Source: Corynebacterium amycolatum
Lineage (GTDB): Bacteria; Actinomycetota; Actinomycetes; Mycobacteriales; Mycobacteriaceae
Assembly: GCF_016889425.1 (NCBI RefSeq)
Contig: NZ_CP069513.1
Span: 992,001 to 1,056,000, forward strand
Direction of reading: 5' to 3'
DNA: 64,000 nt
How positions within the stretch are numbered: position 1 is the stretch's first letter; the number at the start of each line of letters is the position of its first letter. Both the position numbers and the translations under genes were made by a program. Positions 8,773 through 17,438 of this stretch are shown one piece after another. The notes beneath the pieces are model-generated. The model was not told where the DNA came from. It saw only the letters and a list, made by a program, of their open reading frames with translations, and did not search any database.

Positions 8773-9480
8773 TTATTGTTCTTCAGTGTCCGGTTTCTTA
8801 TTGAGCTCAGCGGCATTACTGACCTTTTCGGCAATATCTGTGGCCTTTTCCTCTGCGTCGGCCCATGGCCCAGAGTCAGAGACCCACACATTGAGCCGAA
8901 GATAATCATCATTGTGGATGATTGATTTTAAGTAGCCGTCGGTTAATTTCCCTGTCTTGTCGTCACTACTTTCTCCGCTAACTAGAATGATGATCTCCCC
9001 GTCGGGATTTTCGAACTCGTACGAGCAGCCAACGCCTAGGGAGCCCCAACTAGTCTGTTGCGCCCCTGTTTCTGCGGGCATGTAGTCGCGAGCATCGCAG
9101 ACGTTCAGCCAGTCGAGCGCCTTTTTGTAGTTATAAGCGGCTGCGGCAGCTTGGTCGGACTTGAGGCTCTCGCGATGAGTTTTCGAGTTCTTGTCCTCCA
9201 GCTCATCAATCTTTGTTTGCAGCTCGCTTTCCCGCTCCTCTGCCTGCTGTTGCAACGAGTAAATCTCTTCATTCGCGCTTGCAAGTTCGGACTCAGCATT
9301 CTTACCGCCCATGGCAAAACCTGCCGCGCCGGCAACAATCACTCCGACTGCGCCAAGGATGAGCGGCAACGTCAATGGCTTACTCTTTCCGGACTTAGTG
9401 CCGAAAGCTCTCTCCGACACTTTCTCGGAAGTGCCCGACTGGTTGCTATTCCACGGATCGATGGGTTCGTGAGTGCTCAT
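8773..9480 (-). CDS. Membrane-anchored coiled-coil protein
   Basis: Protein of 235 residues, not assigned to a family. An N-terminal cytoplasmic tail of about 35 residues is followed by one membrane helix (LTLPLILGAVGVIVAGAAGFAM), a predicted coiled coil (about 60-105, LQQQAEERESELQTKIDELE), and an extracellular domain with two Cys (NVCDARDY and GVGCSYEF). It starts two bases after the stop of the lipoprotein gene, so the two form an operon. This operon is divergent from the Hsp70/kinase cluster across the inverted repeat at 10320, suggesting shared control. Confidence 0.75.
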   Translation of the reverse strand: MSTHEPIDPWNSNQSGTSEKVSERAFGTKSGKSKPLTLPLILGAVGVIVAGAAGFAMGGKNAESELASANEEIYSLQQQAEERESELQTKIDELEDKNSKTHRESLKSDQAAAAAYNYKKALDWLNVCDARDYMPAETGAQQTSWGSLGVGCSYEFENPDGEIIILVSGESSDDKTGKLTDGYLKSIIHNDDYLRLNVWVSDSGPWADAEEKATDIAEKVSNAAELNKKPDTEEQ

Positions 9481-9482
9481 TT

Positions 9483-10232
9483 TTATCCGACTACCTTTAC
9501 TTTCTGTGCAATTGTGATGGGTTCGAATCCCGGTTGCTGGGCTGTCACAGCAACGATGTATTCACCGGGTCCTGTAAACGTTGCGTAGGCCTTCTCCCCA
9601 AACCGGCGAACGATTTGGCAAGGAGTATGTTGTCCAGTCACACCTGCGCTGGCACTTGCAGTCGGCTTGCCTTCGGCATCGTAGACCTCCACCTTGTTTT
9701 CGCAGGTTTCAGTTCCTCCGGTCTGGCTGAAATTCCACAGCAACCTGACGTTTGCTTCGCCATCAACCAGGGGATAGGTCAACAGGCTATTGGCCCCCTC
9801 GAAAGGAAACGTGATCCGAGCAGTGTCGAAGCCGCCCAATTCTTTTTGGTGAGCAGTTGCGTCAATCTTGACGTTTTGGCGCTTGGCGCTGCCAGGCTCC
9901 ATGCCGCCAATTTTGGTCAGCTCCATCGAGCTGTTCAGCGTTACTACACCAGAGTCATCGTCCGAATCCGAAAGTTCGCTGTTGGGAGAATTCTTATCCT
10001 GCGAACTGTTGGCATATTCCTGTTCTGGATCTTCCGACTCGGTCGAACTCTCAGTCGAGCTAGGGGTCTCGGATTGTGCATCAGAAGCAGGGGACGTTTC
10101 TGTAACTGTCACCACTGCGGGGGACTCCGGGGCAGCGTTGTTAGTGGGCATACCTGAGCAGCCAATCAGGGTCAGGGCAGTCGCGGCGGCTGCCGCAGCC
10201 AAAACGTGCTTTGAATGAAACTGGGATGACAT
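9483..10232 (-). CDS. Lipoprotein with Ser/Glu-rich linker
   Basis: Predicted secreted lipoprotein of about 249 residues from ATG 10232. A signal peptide ends in the lipobox LIGC (LTLIGCSG), followed by a roughly 80-residue low-complexity Ser/Thr/Glu/Asp linker and a beta-rich domain with one Cys pair (TETCENK and HTPCQIV). The C-terminal GPGEYIVAVTAQQPGFEP looks like an Ig-like or PKD-type strand pattern. The start at 10232 is preferred over 10280 because it has GGAGG upstream and starts a normal signal peptide. It is the first gene of a two-gene operon divergent from the Hsp70/kinase cluster. Function unknown. Confidence 0.75.
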   Translation of the reverse strand: MSSQFHSKHVLAAAAAATALTLIGCSGMPTNNAAPESPAVVTVTETSPASDAQSETPSSTESSTESEDPEQEYANSSQDKNSPNSELSDSDDDSGVVTLNSSMELTKIGGMEPGSAKRQNVKIDATAHQKELGGFDTARITFPFEGANSLLTYPLVDGEANVRLLWNFSQTGGTETCENKVEVYDAEGKPTASASAGVTGQHTPCQIVRRFGEKAYATFTGPGEYIVAVTAQQPGFEPITIAQKVKVVG

Positions 10233-10319
10233 GGGCGTTAAAAACCTCCGAGTTAAGCGCCGAATAAGCGTTTTCTTCATCTGCTTGACGACGCTATAGC
10301 GGAGGCCTCAGAAGCGGTA

Positions 10320-10333
10320 CGGGAGTTCTCCCG
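10320..10333. promoter_or_regulatory. Operator-like inverted repeat (shared motif, copy 1)
   Basis: CGGGAGTTCTCCCG, a 14-base inverted repeat in the divergent region between the lipoprotein operon and the membrane/Hsp70/kinase operon. Its reverse complement differs in only one base from the second of two tandem copies at 18494-18521. The recurrence at both ends of the block suggests a common DNA-binding regulator, identity unknown. Confidence 0.5.
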
Positions 10334-10424
10334 GTGACTTTCACTACCCGTGCAGGTTTAACTAAATCCTGTCGGGTTCAGCGAATTAATCGTTGGACAA
10401 AGGATTGAGGGAAAGAACCGTTTA

Positions 10425-11183
10425 ATGAACCTCCAACAGCTGAAAGATGTGGCCAAAAGCTACTTCTCAAAAACCACAGATATTGTGAAGGGTGTTCCAG
10501 ATCGTACTAAAGGTTGGCGCGGTGATTTGGAGGATCAAGGAATTATTCCAAACCGTGTTGGTGTAGATCAAGAAGGTCGTATCATTCCGCCATTTTTTGT
10601 TTGGTGGGCACCCTGGATGTTTCGAGTCGTACTCATTATCGCCGGATTCATAATTGGCGGAATTTTGGAATCCATCAATAGTGGACCATATCCAGATACG
10701 GCGATGTTGATTCCATTCGCCATGGGGTTTGCGATGTGGTTCTTGCGAAATCAGACTAGTTGGATTCCCGGCCTCATTATCACGGTGCTGGCAGTCACCG
10801 CAGCATCGCTTATGTCTAAAAGCGTCCTTATTTCGCTCGAAGCATTAATCCTTTTCGCTCTCGTAGTCCTAGTGGAATACATCTACGCTCGCGCCGCATT
10901 CGACTACAACACTGCCGCGGCGTTTGAAGAGATGAAGCAGGCGCTTTCCACGTACGGCACTGCCTATGAGCTTGAAGAACGAGAGGACACCAACGTCAAC
11001 GGAGAGACTCTGACAACTGTCTCCGCGCTTGATTCGGGACGCCCTGCTCGGGCAATGATTCGACTGTTGCCGGAGCATGTAGACCCCGGATGGCTTATCG
11101 CAGTAGATCCCGCCAGGCGGTTTATGACAGGCCTATCTCCAGAACAGCGTGTTCGCATCAGTGAGATTCAGGAGCAGATGTGA
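10425..11183 (+). CDS. Four-helix membrane protein, first gene of Hsp70/kinase cluster
   Basis: Protein of 252 residues, no family recognised. A cytoplasmic N-terminus of about 60 residues is followed by four membrane helices (about 64-165: FRVVLIIAGFIIGGILES, AMLIPFAMGFAMWFL, PGLIITVLAVTAASLM, ALILFALVVLVEYIY) and a soluble C-terminal domain of about 85 residues. The start ATG has GAGGGAAAG upstream. Its stop overlaps the GTG start of the next gene (ATGTGA), so the two are translationally coupled. It may anchor or sense for the chaperone/kinase proteins encoded downstream; this is inference from context. Confidence 0.75.
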   Translation: MNLQQLKDVAKSYFSKTTDIVKGVPDRTKGWRGDLEDQGIIPNRVGVDQEGRIIPPFFVWWAPWMFRVVLIIAGFIIGGILESINSGPYPDTAMLIPFAMGFAMWFLRNQTSWIPGLIITVLAVTAASLMSKSVLISLEALILFALVVLVEYIYARAAFDYNTAAAFEEMKQALSTYGTAYELEEREDTNVNGETLTTVSALDSGRPARAMIRLLPEHVDPGWLIAVDPARRFMTGLSPEQRVRISEIQEQM

Positions 11184-12481
11184 GTCTGAATCCCGCAGTT
11201 CGAGACAACCTAGCTGAAAACTTATTTTCACCAGGCGCAGTGCCAACGGGCGCCAAGTTAGCTCAGCTGATTGCTGACATTCCCATGGGCGGAGATGCCT
11301 CTTCCTCGGATTTTTGGGAAGCGCGTGTCCGTTTAATTCGAGACCTGTTGTTCTTCGGTAAGCAGTCCCAGCGCGCACTGGACATTATCGATGAGCTGCA
11401 CACCGAAGATTTTGTCGACGCAGTGCGAAAGAAGTTCGGTGTTTCTTTTCGACTTGTTCTCAAACGAGTACAGCGTCCTCAGTACTTCTTCACTGATGTG
11501 CAGATGAAGGCAGTTAAAGAGGGGTTCTTGAAGCCGTATGCAAAGGGCAGCGGAAAAGCGATTACCGAGCACGGGCTTGAAGAGTTCTTCGATCGGATAT
11601 TGGTTCCAACGTCTAACCGCATGGAGCTCCGTGAATACGTCGACGTTGAAGATAGCCAGGAAATTGAGACTGATCCGACGAACAACGCGGAGAAACGAGT
11701 CTGGGCGGCCTTTGATGAGGCCAGTAGTGCAAATACCGACATTCGGTCGATTGCAGACGTCATTGCGAGCGGTTTTCGTGAACAGTCCGAAGGCTTTATT
11801 GACGGCAAGCCAATCGATAGCGACATGCTGAAGAGTGCAACTAAATCCATCGGTGCGAACTTTCGTACCGGTTCGCCAGAGGCTGAAACCCGCACCGGTT
11901 TTATTCGAAGGTTGCAAGCAGTCGATGATCCAGCGGATTTAGTGACTCGACATACTTTCGGTCTGCTTAACGACGGAACGTCGCTGGACCCAATGAGACT
12001 TCGTAAAGAATTGCAAATTGCTGAGGGAGCCTACTGTTCTAGTTCCGATTCAACAATTGAGAATCGCGTTCTTCAAAACGTCAATCCTGACGATGTCCTG
12101 AAGGCTGATACCGGAAGGGGAAAATCGGATTTTAAGACGCCCCATGCCGGTGAAGGGGATGCGATTGCCAAGGAGTTATTACGATTTCTTTCTCCATTTG
12201 TTGTGCTCGGTTTAATAGTGCAGTTCATGCAGGAGGGTAATGGATTTATTGCTGTACCGGTGCTGGCTATTTTTGTCGGTATCTTGTGGGCGTTGGTAAA
12301 GAAGCGAGTGGCAAAACGATGGATTGCTGTTTTTGGAATCGTATATTTCATTGCCATGGGGGTTATAAATGATAATTTCTATGAATTAGGATGGGTTCTA
12401 TTTTCTATATTTATCATTACATTTGTGTCGATTGCCTATCTATTCGCTAAGGGGAAGGAATATAAAAATGGGGTTCTTTAA
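11180..12481 (+). CDS. Membrane protein with large cytoplasmic domain and four C-terminal helices
   Basis: Protein of 433 residues, no family recognised. The first 310 residues are soluble and mixed helical. Residues about 325-425 form four hydrophobic helices (FLSPFVVLGLIVQFM, FIAVPVLAIFVGILWALV, WIAVFGIVYFIAMGV, VLFSIFIITFVSIAYLF). It contains no J-domain HPD motif. The GTG start overlaps the previous stop and has AGGAG 5 bases upstream. The 3' third (about 12180-12480) is clearly AT-richer than the surrounding genes. It overlaps the GrpE-like gene start by 14 bases, consistent with one coupled transcript. Confidence 0.72.
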   Translation: MSLNPAVRDNLAENLFSPGAVPTGAKLAQLIADIPMGGDASSSDFWEARVRLIRDLLFFGKQSQRALDIIDELHTEDFVDAVRKKFGVSFRLVLKRVQRPQYFFTDVQMKAVKEGFLKPYAKGSGKAITEHGLEEFFDRILVPTSNRMELREYVDVEDSQEIETDPTNNAEKRVWAAFDEASSANTDIRSIADVIASGFREQSEGFIDGKPIDSDMLKSATKSIGANFRTGSPEAETRTGFIRRLQAVDDPADLVTRHTFGLLNDGTSLDPMRLRKELQIAEGAYCSSSDSTIENRVLQNVNPDDVLKADTGRGKSDFKTPHAGEGDAIAKELLRFLSPFVVLGLIVQFMQEGNGFIAVPVLAIFVGILWALVKKRVAKRWIAVFGIVYFIAMGVINDNFYELGWVLFSIFIITFVSIAYLFAKGKEYKNGVL

Positions 12482-13367
12482 TAACAAAAAGGATGAAAAC
12501 AAAAGGTCGGTTAAACATTCAGACGGTCGTGCTGATGAGTATCAGGAACGAGATCCTAAGTATCCGGAGGTTGACTTCGGTGGAGCGCATAATTTCGCCC
12601 CGCTGCCGAATTTTGATGAGTCCTTCGGCCCCCGGGGCACGGTCGACAATGGTGATACCACAGGTCAGGAGCCGGTCGAGTATTCCGGAGATCCAAAACT
12701 AGACACCGACGAAGCTGCATGGTCCAAGGTTGAGAACGTCGAATTTGACGGTGTTGAATTTGGTGGTGCCGAGTTTGGCCATGATGAAGACACCGCGGAA
12801 GGAGTTCCAGCCCAGCAGGATTTTCCTCCCGCGACAGTGGAAGAGCTCCCAGAAACGGATGCTGAAAGTACCGCAGGTGTTGCGGCCGGGAACGTCGTAA
12901 AGCAGTTGGATTTGATTCAAACACGGCTGGACACAATGAACGCAGTATTGCGCTCTCAAAGTGAAGAGTTGGAAGCGCTGACTGATCGTCGTTGGTACGC
13001 CCAGTTGATGCCGCTGGCGGAAAAGTTGGCGGCCATCCATGACGGGATTTGCGCTGACCTTTCGCGGCTCGAAGAAACTACCGAAACTGATGGCAGTGAC
13101 CTGTATTCGACCCTGGATTTCCTGCAGGACTCGATCGCAGATGCGCTTCAGTCCATGGGAGTGGCAATTACAGAGGCGAAGGTGGGCGATGCCTTTGATT
13201 CTTCAATTCACCGTCGTACCAAATTCGCGGATTCGGATAACCCCGCGCTGCACCGCACGCTGGCGCCATCACGACGAATCTCGCACTACTACACCTTCAC
13301 CAGTTCTACCAGTCCAATTGTGGTGGCCAAGGCGCCGGTCACGGTGTACCGGCACAGCGGCAACTAG
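12468..13367 (+). CDS. GrpE-like protein with long acidic N-terminus
   Basis: Protein of 299 residues from ATG 12468 (GGGGAAGGA upstream). Residues 1-140 are acidic and low-complexity (repeated EFDGVEFGGAEFG). The rest follows the GrpE pattern: a helical segment with LDLIQTRLDTMNAVL, AEKLAAIHDGI, LQDSIADALQSMGV, then GDAFDSSIHRR and a beta-rich end with VVAKAPVTVYR. GrpE releases ADP from Hsp70, and an Hsp70 gene follows after 115 bases, which supports the reading. It is diverged from housekeeping GrpE, whose gene would be expected next to dnaK elsewhere. I am fairly sure of family, not of activity. Confidence 0.65.
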   Translation: MGFFNNKKDENKRSVKHSDGRADEYQERDPKYPEVDFGGAHNFAPLPNFDESFGPRGTVDNGDTTGQEPVEYSGDPKLDTDEAAWSKVENVEFDGVEFGGAEFGHDEDTAEGVPAQQDFPPATVEELPETDAESTAGVAAGNVVKQLDLIQTRLDTMNAVLRSQSEELEALTDRRWYAQLMPLAEKLAAIHDGICADLSRLEETTETDGSDLYSTLDFLQDSIADALQSMGVAITEAKVGDAFDSSIHRRTKFADSDNPALHRTLAPSRRISHYYTFTSSTSPIVVAKAPVTVYRHSGN

Positions 13368-13482
13368 GCCAAAACTCGAGTCTGAACAGAGCACAGCTCG
13401 AGTCCGGCCAGCACACAACTAGAGCGCTGACACGGCAAAAGAAGTCAAGAATCCAACAGATTTCAGAATAAGGAGAAAAATC

Positions 13483-15102
13483 ATGGCTGAACGTATTTAC
13501 GGCATCGATCTGGGCACATCCAATAGCGCAATTTCCTACGTGGACTCACTGGGTGTTCCTGTCATTCAAGAAAACCTCGACGGAGATCTGTCGACACCAA
13601 GTGTGGTGTGGTTTGAATCGAAGGCCAATACCGTTGTCGGAAAGCTGGCACGTGAAGAGAAGCTCTTCAGCCCCAATGACGTCATCGAGCTGGTGAAGCG
13701 GAGCATCGGCACCGATAAGAAATGGAATTTCAGCGGGAAGGCGTATACCCCGGAGGAGATTTCTTCATTGATTTTGCGCTCGTTGGTTCCAGACGAAGCA
13801 GCTGACGACGAGATTTCGGCAGTTATTACTGTGCCGGCATATTTTGGTGCGAAGGAGCGCGAGGCAACTCGCAACGCAGGGCAGATTGCTAATTTCAATG
13901 TGTTGGAGCTGGTAGCAGAACCGGTTGCTGCGGCCCTCTACTACGACTCCAAGCAGCCTCTAAAGGACAAGACCTTGCTGGTGTATGACCTCGGAGGCGG
14001 TACATTCGATGCCACGATTGTGCAGGGGATTGACAACACCTTCCGGGTTATTGCCACCGACGGTGATGCTCGACTGGGCGGTGCTGACTGGGATAAGGCG
14101 CTTGGTGAATTTATCCTGGATAAATTCATTGAGCAGACTGGTGACGAGGAGGCGGAAAACGATGAGACCTTCGTCGCTAAGTTGCATGAGCAGACGGTGA
14201 ACTGTAAAGAGGCGCTGAGTAATGCGGAAAGCGCCACTGTGCGACTTGCCAGTGACTCTGGTTCCCGCGCCAAGATTGCCGTTACCCGCGAAGACTTGGA
14301 GCGTGTCACGGCGCCATTGCTCGAGCAGACGGAGATTCCTTTGACCCGTGTATTGGAGACGGCAAAGGAAAAGGAGCCGGGACTGACAATTGATGAGGTC
14401 ATCCTGGTGGGTGGATCTTCGCGAATGACCGCCGTAACCAAACTGGTGGAGCGTCTGACGGGTAAGAAGCCACTGTTGGTTGAGCCTGATCTAGCCGTTG
14501 CTAAGGGTGCTGCCCTTGCTGCGATGATCAGCAAGCTCGGGGGAGTGGTTAATGCTGAGTCCAGCCCTGCTGTCCAACAGCAGTCAATTGCGCAGATCGC
14601 GGCTGAGACAGGGATTGACGCCGGGCAGCTAGCCGCGCTGTCGGAGAAGAAGGTGGCAAATGTATTGCCAAAGTCGATTGGCATTCGAGTTGTCGATCAT
14701 CTGAACAACCCGTACATCGACTATCTGGTCAACCAGAATGACATGATTCCCCTGTCTGAGCCGGTGGTCCGGGAGTATTCGACCGTAGCTGATGGCCAAG
14801 AGGAAGTAGATTTGACGCTGTATCAGCAGGCCAGTGACGTTCCATCCGAAGATGTCGCTCTCAATGACATCATTAGTGGATCGGAATCTATGCTGACAGG
14901 TATCCCGCCGTTGCCCAAGGGTCAGCCAATTCAGGTTAAGTTCTTTGTAGCAGCAGACGGCATGATTACCGTGGAAGGCACTCACGTTCCATCGGGTCGC
15001 TCAATCGAATCCCACGTGCGCATTGGTGTGATGAATGAGGAAGAGATTTCGGCTGCTCGCACGACGATGATGAAGGTTTCTGTCAGCCAAGGAGATAACT
15101 GA
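13483..15102 (+). CDS. Short Hsp70-family chaperone
   Basis: ATP-dependent Hsp70 of 539 residues, shorter than DnaK (about 610-640) and nearer HscC-like proteins. The nucleotide domain is intact: YGIDLGTSNSAISY phosphate 1, AVITVPAYFGAKEREAT, the phosphate 2 loop LVYDLGGGTFDATI, and the adenosine motif ILVGGSSRM. An Ala-rich segment (about 350-385) replaces the usual linker, followed by a beta domain (about 390-510) with the substrate-domain pattern but no helical lid or acidic EEVD-like tail. AAGGAG precedes the ATG. Its stop overlaps the next start (TGATG). It likely works with the GrpE-like protein, and the client may be membrane or kinase components of the cluster (inference). Confidence 0.85.
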   Translation: MAERIYGIDLGTSNSAISYVDSLGVPVIQENLDGDLSTPSVVWFESKANTVVGKLAREEKLFSPNDVIELVKRSIGTDKKWNFSGKAYTPEEISSLILRSLVPDEAADDEISAVITVPAYFGAKEREATRNAGQIANFNVLELVAEPVAAALYYDSKQPLKDKTLLVYDLGGGTFDATIVQGIDNTFRVIATDGDARLGGADWDKALGEFILDKFIEQTGDEEAENDETFVAKLHEQTVNCKEALSNAESATVRLASDSGSRAKIAVTREDLERVTAPLLEQTEIPLTRVLETAKEKEPGLTIDEVILVGGSSRMTAVTKLVERLTGKKPLLVEPDLAVAKGAALAAMISKLGGVVNAESSPAVQQQSIAQIAAETGIDAGQLAALSEKKVANVLPKSIGIRVVDHLNNPYIDYLVNQNDMIPLSEPVVREYSTVADGQEEVDLTLYQQASDVPSEDVALNDIISGSESMLTGIPPLPKGQPIQVKFFVAADGMITVEGTHVPSGRSIESHVRIGVMNEEEISAARTTMMKVSVSQGDN

Positions 15103-15695
15103 TGACCGACGATCGCACTCTAATCCCGGGCGTCGATGACATTGACAGCGGTGCAAATTCCGATACTGATGGTCGAAATCGGAAGATTCTGCTGTTCGTG
15201 CTCGCCATTCTGGTTGTCGTCATCCTGGCAATGGTGGTCTGGATCCTAAATTTCCGCTCTAACCAGCAGGATAACGCCGACGGGTTGTTTGAAACCACTG
15301 AAAGCACCGAAGTGGAAGTCTCGCCGTCCTACTATGTGGGCGATGATCAGGAACCAACCTCGACTACAATCGCACCGCCTGCCGACGATCGGTTCGTAGA
15401 CCCAGAGGTCTTAGCGTCGACCGTTGATCCGACGTGCCCGATGCTGCAGAGTGCCTGGTCAAACCAGGGCTCCGATATGGACTGTGAAGCATATTACGAG
15501 GTAGTGCGGGCGCTCAGTAAACAGCGGCAAGAGCAAGGAACACTGCCAAAGCAGACGACAATCGAGATTGAGTATGACGGTCAGCCACTGACGATGGAAT
15601 GCCAAGAAGTTTCGCCTAATTATGATTGCCGCTCTGAGTCTGGGATTCAGATTATGGTGGGTAATCTCGATGGGTCTGGGCAACGGAACCGATGA
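15102..15695 (+). CDS. Single-pass membrane protein with Cys-containing outer domain
   Basis: Protein of 197 residues of unknown family. About 28 cytoplasmic residues are followed by one membrane helix (ILLFVLAILVVVILAMVVWIL), a Thr/Glu-rich linker, and an extracellular region with four Cys (PTCPML, MDCEAY, MECQEV, YDCRSE) that could form two disulfides. Start overlaps the Hsp70 stop and its stop overlaps the kinase start (ATGA), so it is made in step with both. A partner of the kinase extracellular domain is plausible but not shown. Confidence 0.75.
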   Translation: MTDDRTLIPGVDDIDSGANSDTDGRNRKILLFVLAILVVVILAMVVWILNFRSNQQDNADGLFETTESTEVEVSPSYYVGDDQEPTSTTIAPPADDRFVDPEVLASTVDPTCPMLQSAWSNQGSDMDCEAYYEVVRALSKQRQEQGTLPKQTTIEIEYDGQPLTMECQEVSPNYDCRSESGIQIMVGNLDGSGQRNR

Positions 15696-17287
15696 CTAAT
15701 CTTCCCCAGGTAGGCGATATTTTTGAGGGCTACGAGGTTGAAGCTCTCATCGGTGCCGGCAATATGGGGACTGTTTTTCGAGTACGAAATCCCAAGCTGG
15801 GCCGAAACGAAGCACTGAAAATCGTCCCACTGCCGGAAGAGGCCAGTGCTTCTAAGCGAATGGAGGCACTGTTCCAGAACGAGGTTTCTATCGCAGCCAC
15901 TGTTCACGTTCCCAACGTTGTGACCGTGTTCGATGGCGGGCGAGCCGGGAACCTGCTTTGGTTCACCATGACTCTTATTAGCGGTAATTCGTTGGGCGCT
16001 GAACTGGCCGAATATCCGCCGCGCACTTTCGATAAGAGCGAGGTCATGTCGATTGGTGTGGAGATTGCTACCGCGCTAGATCGGCTAGCAAAGCACGAAC
16101 CAGCGGTGATTCATGGTGATGTAAAACCATCAAATATCGTCGTAGAGCGAGATTCGTCGGGGCTTGTGTTAAGCGCGACGCTTGTGGATTTCGGTGTATC
16201 AACCGCCACTGAAATCGACAGTGTTGGCGTGACCAATCGTGTTGCCGGCTCATTGCCCTACATGGCGCCAGAGATCTTCACTAAGGGTTGCATTAGTGCA
16301 GCTAGTGACGAGTATGCGTTTGCGTGCACGATATTCGAGCTGTTGCAGGGATATAAGGCATTTCCAGCTACTGACGCGGCCAGTGCGCGGCAATTGCACT
16401 GCGGTAAGCGACCGGTTACCAACCTCGGTGCGGTAGTTGATTCGGTCTTCGCCAAGGCGTTGGCGGTTGACGCCGATGAACGCTACGAATCCTGCAATGC
16501 GTTTATTAGCGATCTCATTGCTGCGCTAAATGGTGGTGCCGTCGAGGTTCGCAATCCGAAGAACCGGAAGAAAGCCCTTGCAGCGTTCTCCGTAGTGGCA
16601 TGTCTAGGCCTTATTGGTGGTGGCATTGTTGTTGCCGAACGTAGCGGCATTGGAGATGGCGGTCTCTTTAGTGCCAAGCACTTGGCACAGCCAGTAGCTA
16701 TCGGAGGTTCTGCGGAACCGATGCGACTTCGCGCTCCCGATTTGGCGAAGGGGCCTCGGATTCCGGTGGGTGACCGATGGACCCTTACGTCGTTAAGCGA
16801 CGTCCCCATCGGTGAGAAGAGCTGGCAGGGGATTCAGCGGATGGGAACATTCAACGGTGCTGCATATCACGCGACGCAGTTTGCTTCGGCAGATGAATTC
16901 TTGCTGCCATTTCGCCACGGTATTGATGAGAAGAAGCCGATTGCAGAGGCTGAAAATGACAAATGGCGGGGTGAAATTCTGGATGCCGTGAGCAAGAACC
17001 GGTCAGTGGCTGAACCAGCTGGCTCTGAAGTGGTGAAACTGCGAATGGAGCCCGATGGTCGCCGGCTGGATGTCCTACAAACGTCAGGCTCATTTCAAGC
17101 TGTGAACAGCGAAGGTTCCGAGGCAACACGGCCGATTAATTACTGCTTGGTTCAGCCGGCGGAAAGTTCTGCGCCATCCAGTCCCGAAGTGCTTCGTCCG
17201 GTATTTGTCGTTTTGAGTGAAGGCGATCCTTGTCCTGCTGCCTATGACACGGTGGCGGCGTGGGCAATGCAAACCACGACGAATTAA
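15692..17287 (+). CDS. Membrane Ser/Thr protein kinase (PknB-like)
   Basis: Eukaryotic-type protein kinase of 531 residues. The kinase domain (about 10-280) has the Gly loop IGAGNMGTVF, the ATP-binding Lys in ALKIVP, a catalytic loop HGDVKPSN, DFG and MAPE. The catalytic loop is HGD rather than HRD, making it a non-RD kinase. One membrane helix (about 291-311, AAFSVVACLGLIGGGIVV) is followed by an extracellular domain of about 210 residues without PASTA repeats. It is the second-last gene of the Hsp70 operon, and the FHA-like protein encoded after it would be a natural phosphothreonine-binding partner. Confidence 0.88.
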   Translation: MTNLPQVGDIFEGYEVEALIGAGNMGTVFRVRNPKLGRNEALKIVPLPEEASASKRMEALFQNEVSIAATVHVPNVVTVFDGGRAGNLLWFTMTLISGNSLGAELAEYPPRTFDKSEVMSIGVEIATALDRLAKHEPAVIHGDVKPSNIVVERDSSGLVLSATLVDFGVSTATEIDSVGVTNRVAGSLPYMAPEIFTKGCISAASDEYAFACTIFELLQGYKAFPATDAASARQLHCGKRPVTNLGAVVDSVFAKALAVDADERYESCNAFISDLIAALNGGAVEVRNPKNRKKALAAFSVVACLGLIGGGIVVAERSGIGDGGLFSAKHLAQPVAIGGSAEPMRLRAPDLAKGPRIPVGDRWTLTSLSDVPIGEKSWQGIQRMGTFNGAAYHATQFASADEFLLPFRHGIDEKKPIAEAENDKWRGEILDAVSKNRSVAEPAGSEVVKLRMEPDGRRLDVLQTSGSFQAVNSEGSEATRPINYCLVQPAESSAPSSPEVLRPVFVVLSEGDPCPAAYDTVAAWAMQTTTN

Positions 17288-17438
17288 GCGATAACGCCGA
17301 GAATATTTGTTATATTTCGGATAACTATCATGAATGCCAGTCACTTCAGCCGTCGTTGGGCGATTCCCCCAGGAGCGTTGGGTAGGGTTCCTGATTCGCG
17401 GTTGGTGGCTGGTGGTGCGAGAGAAAGGCCTGGTCAAC

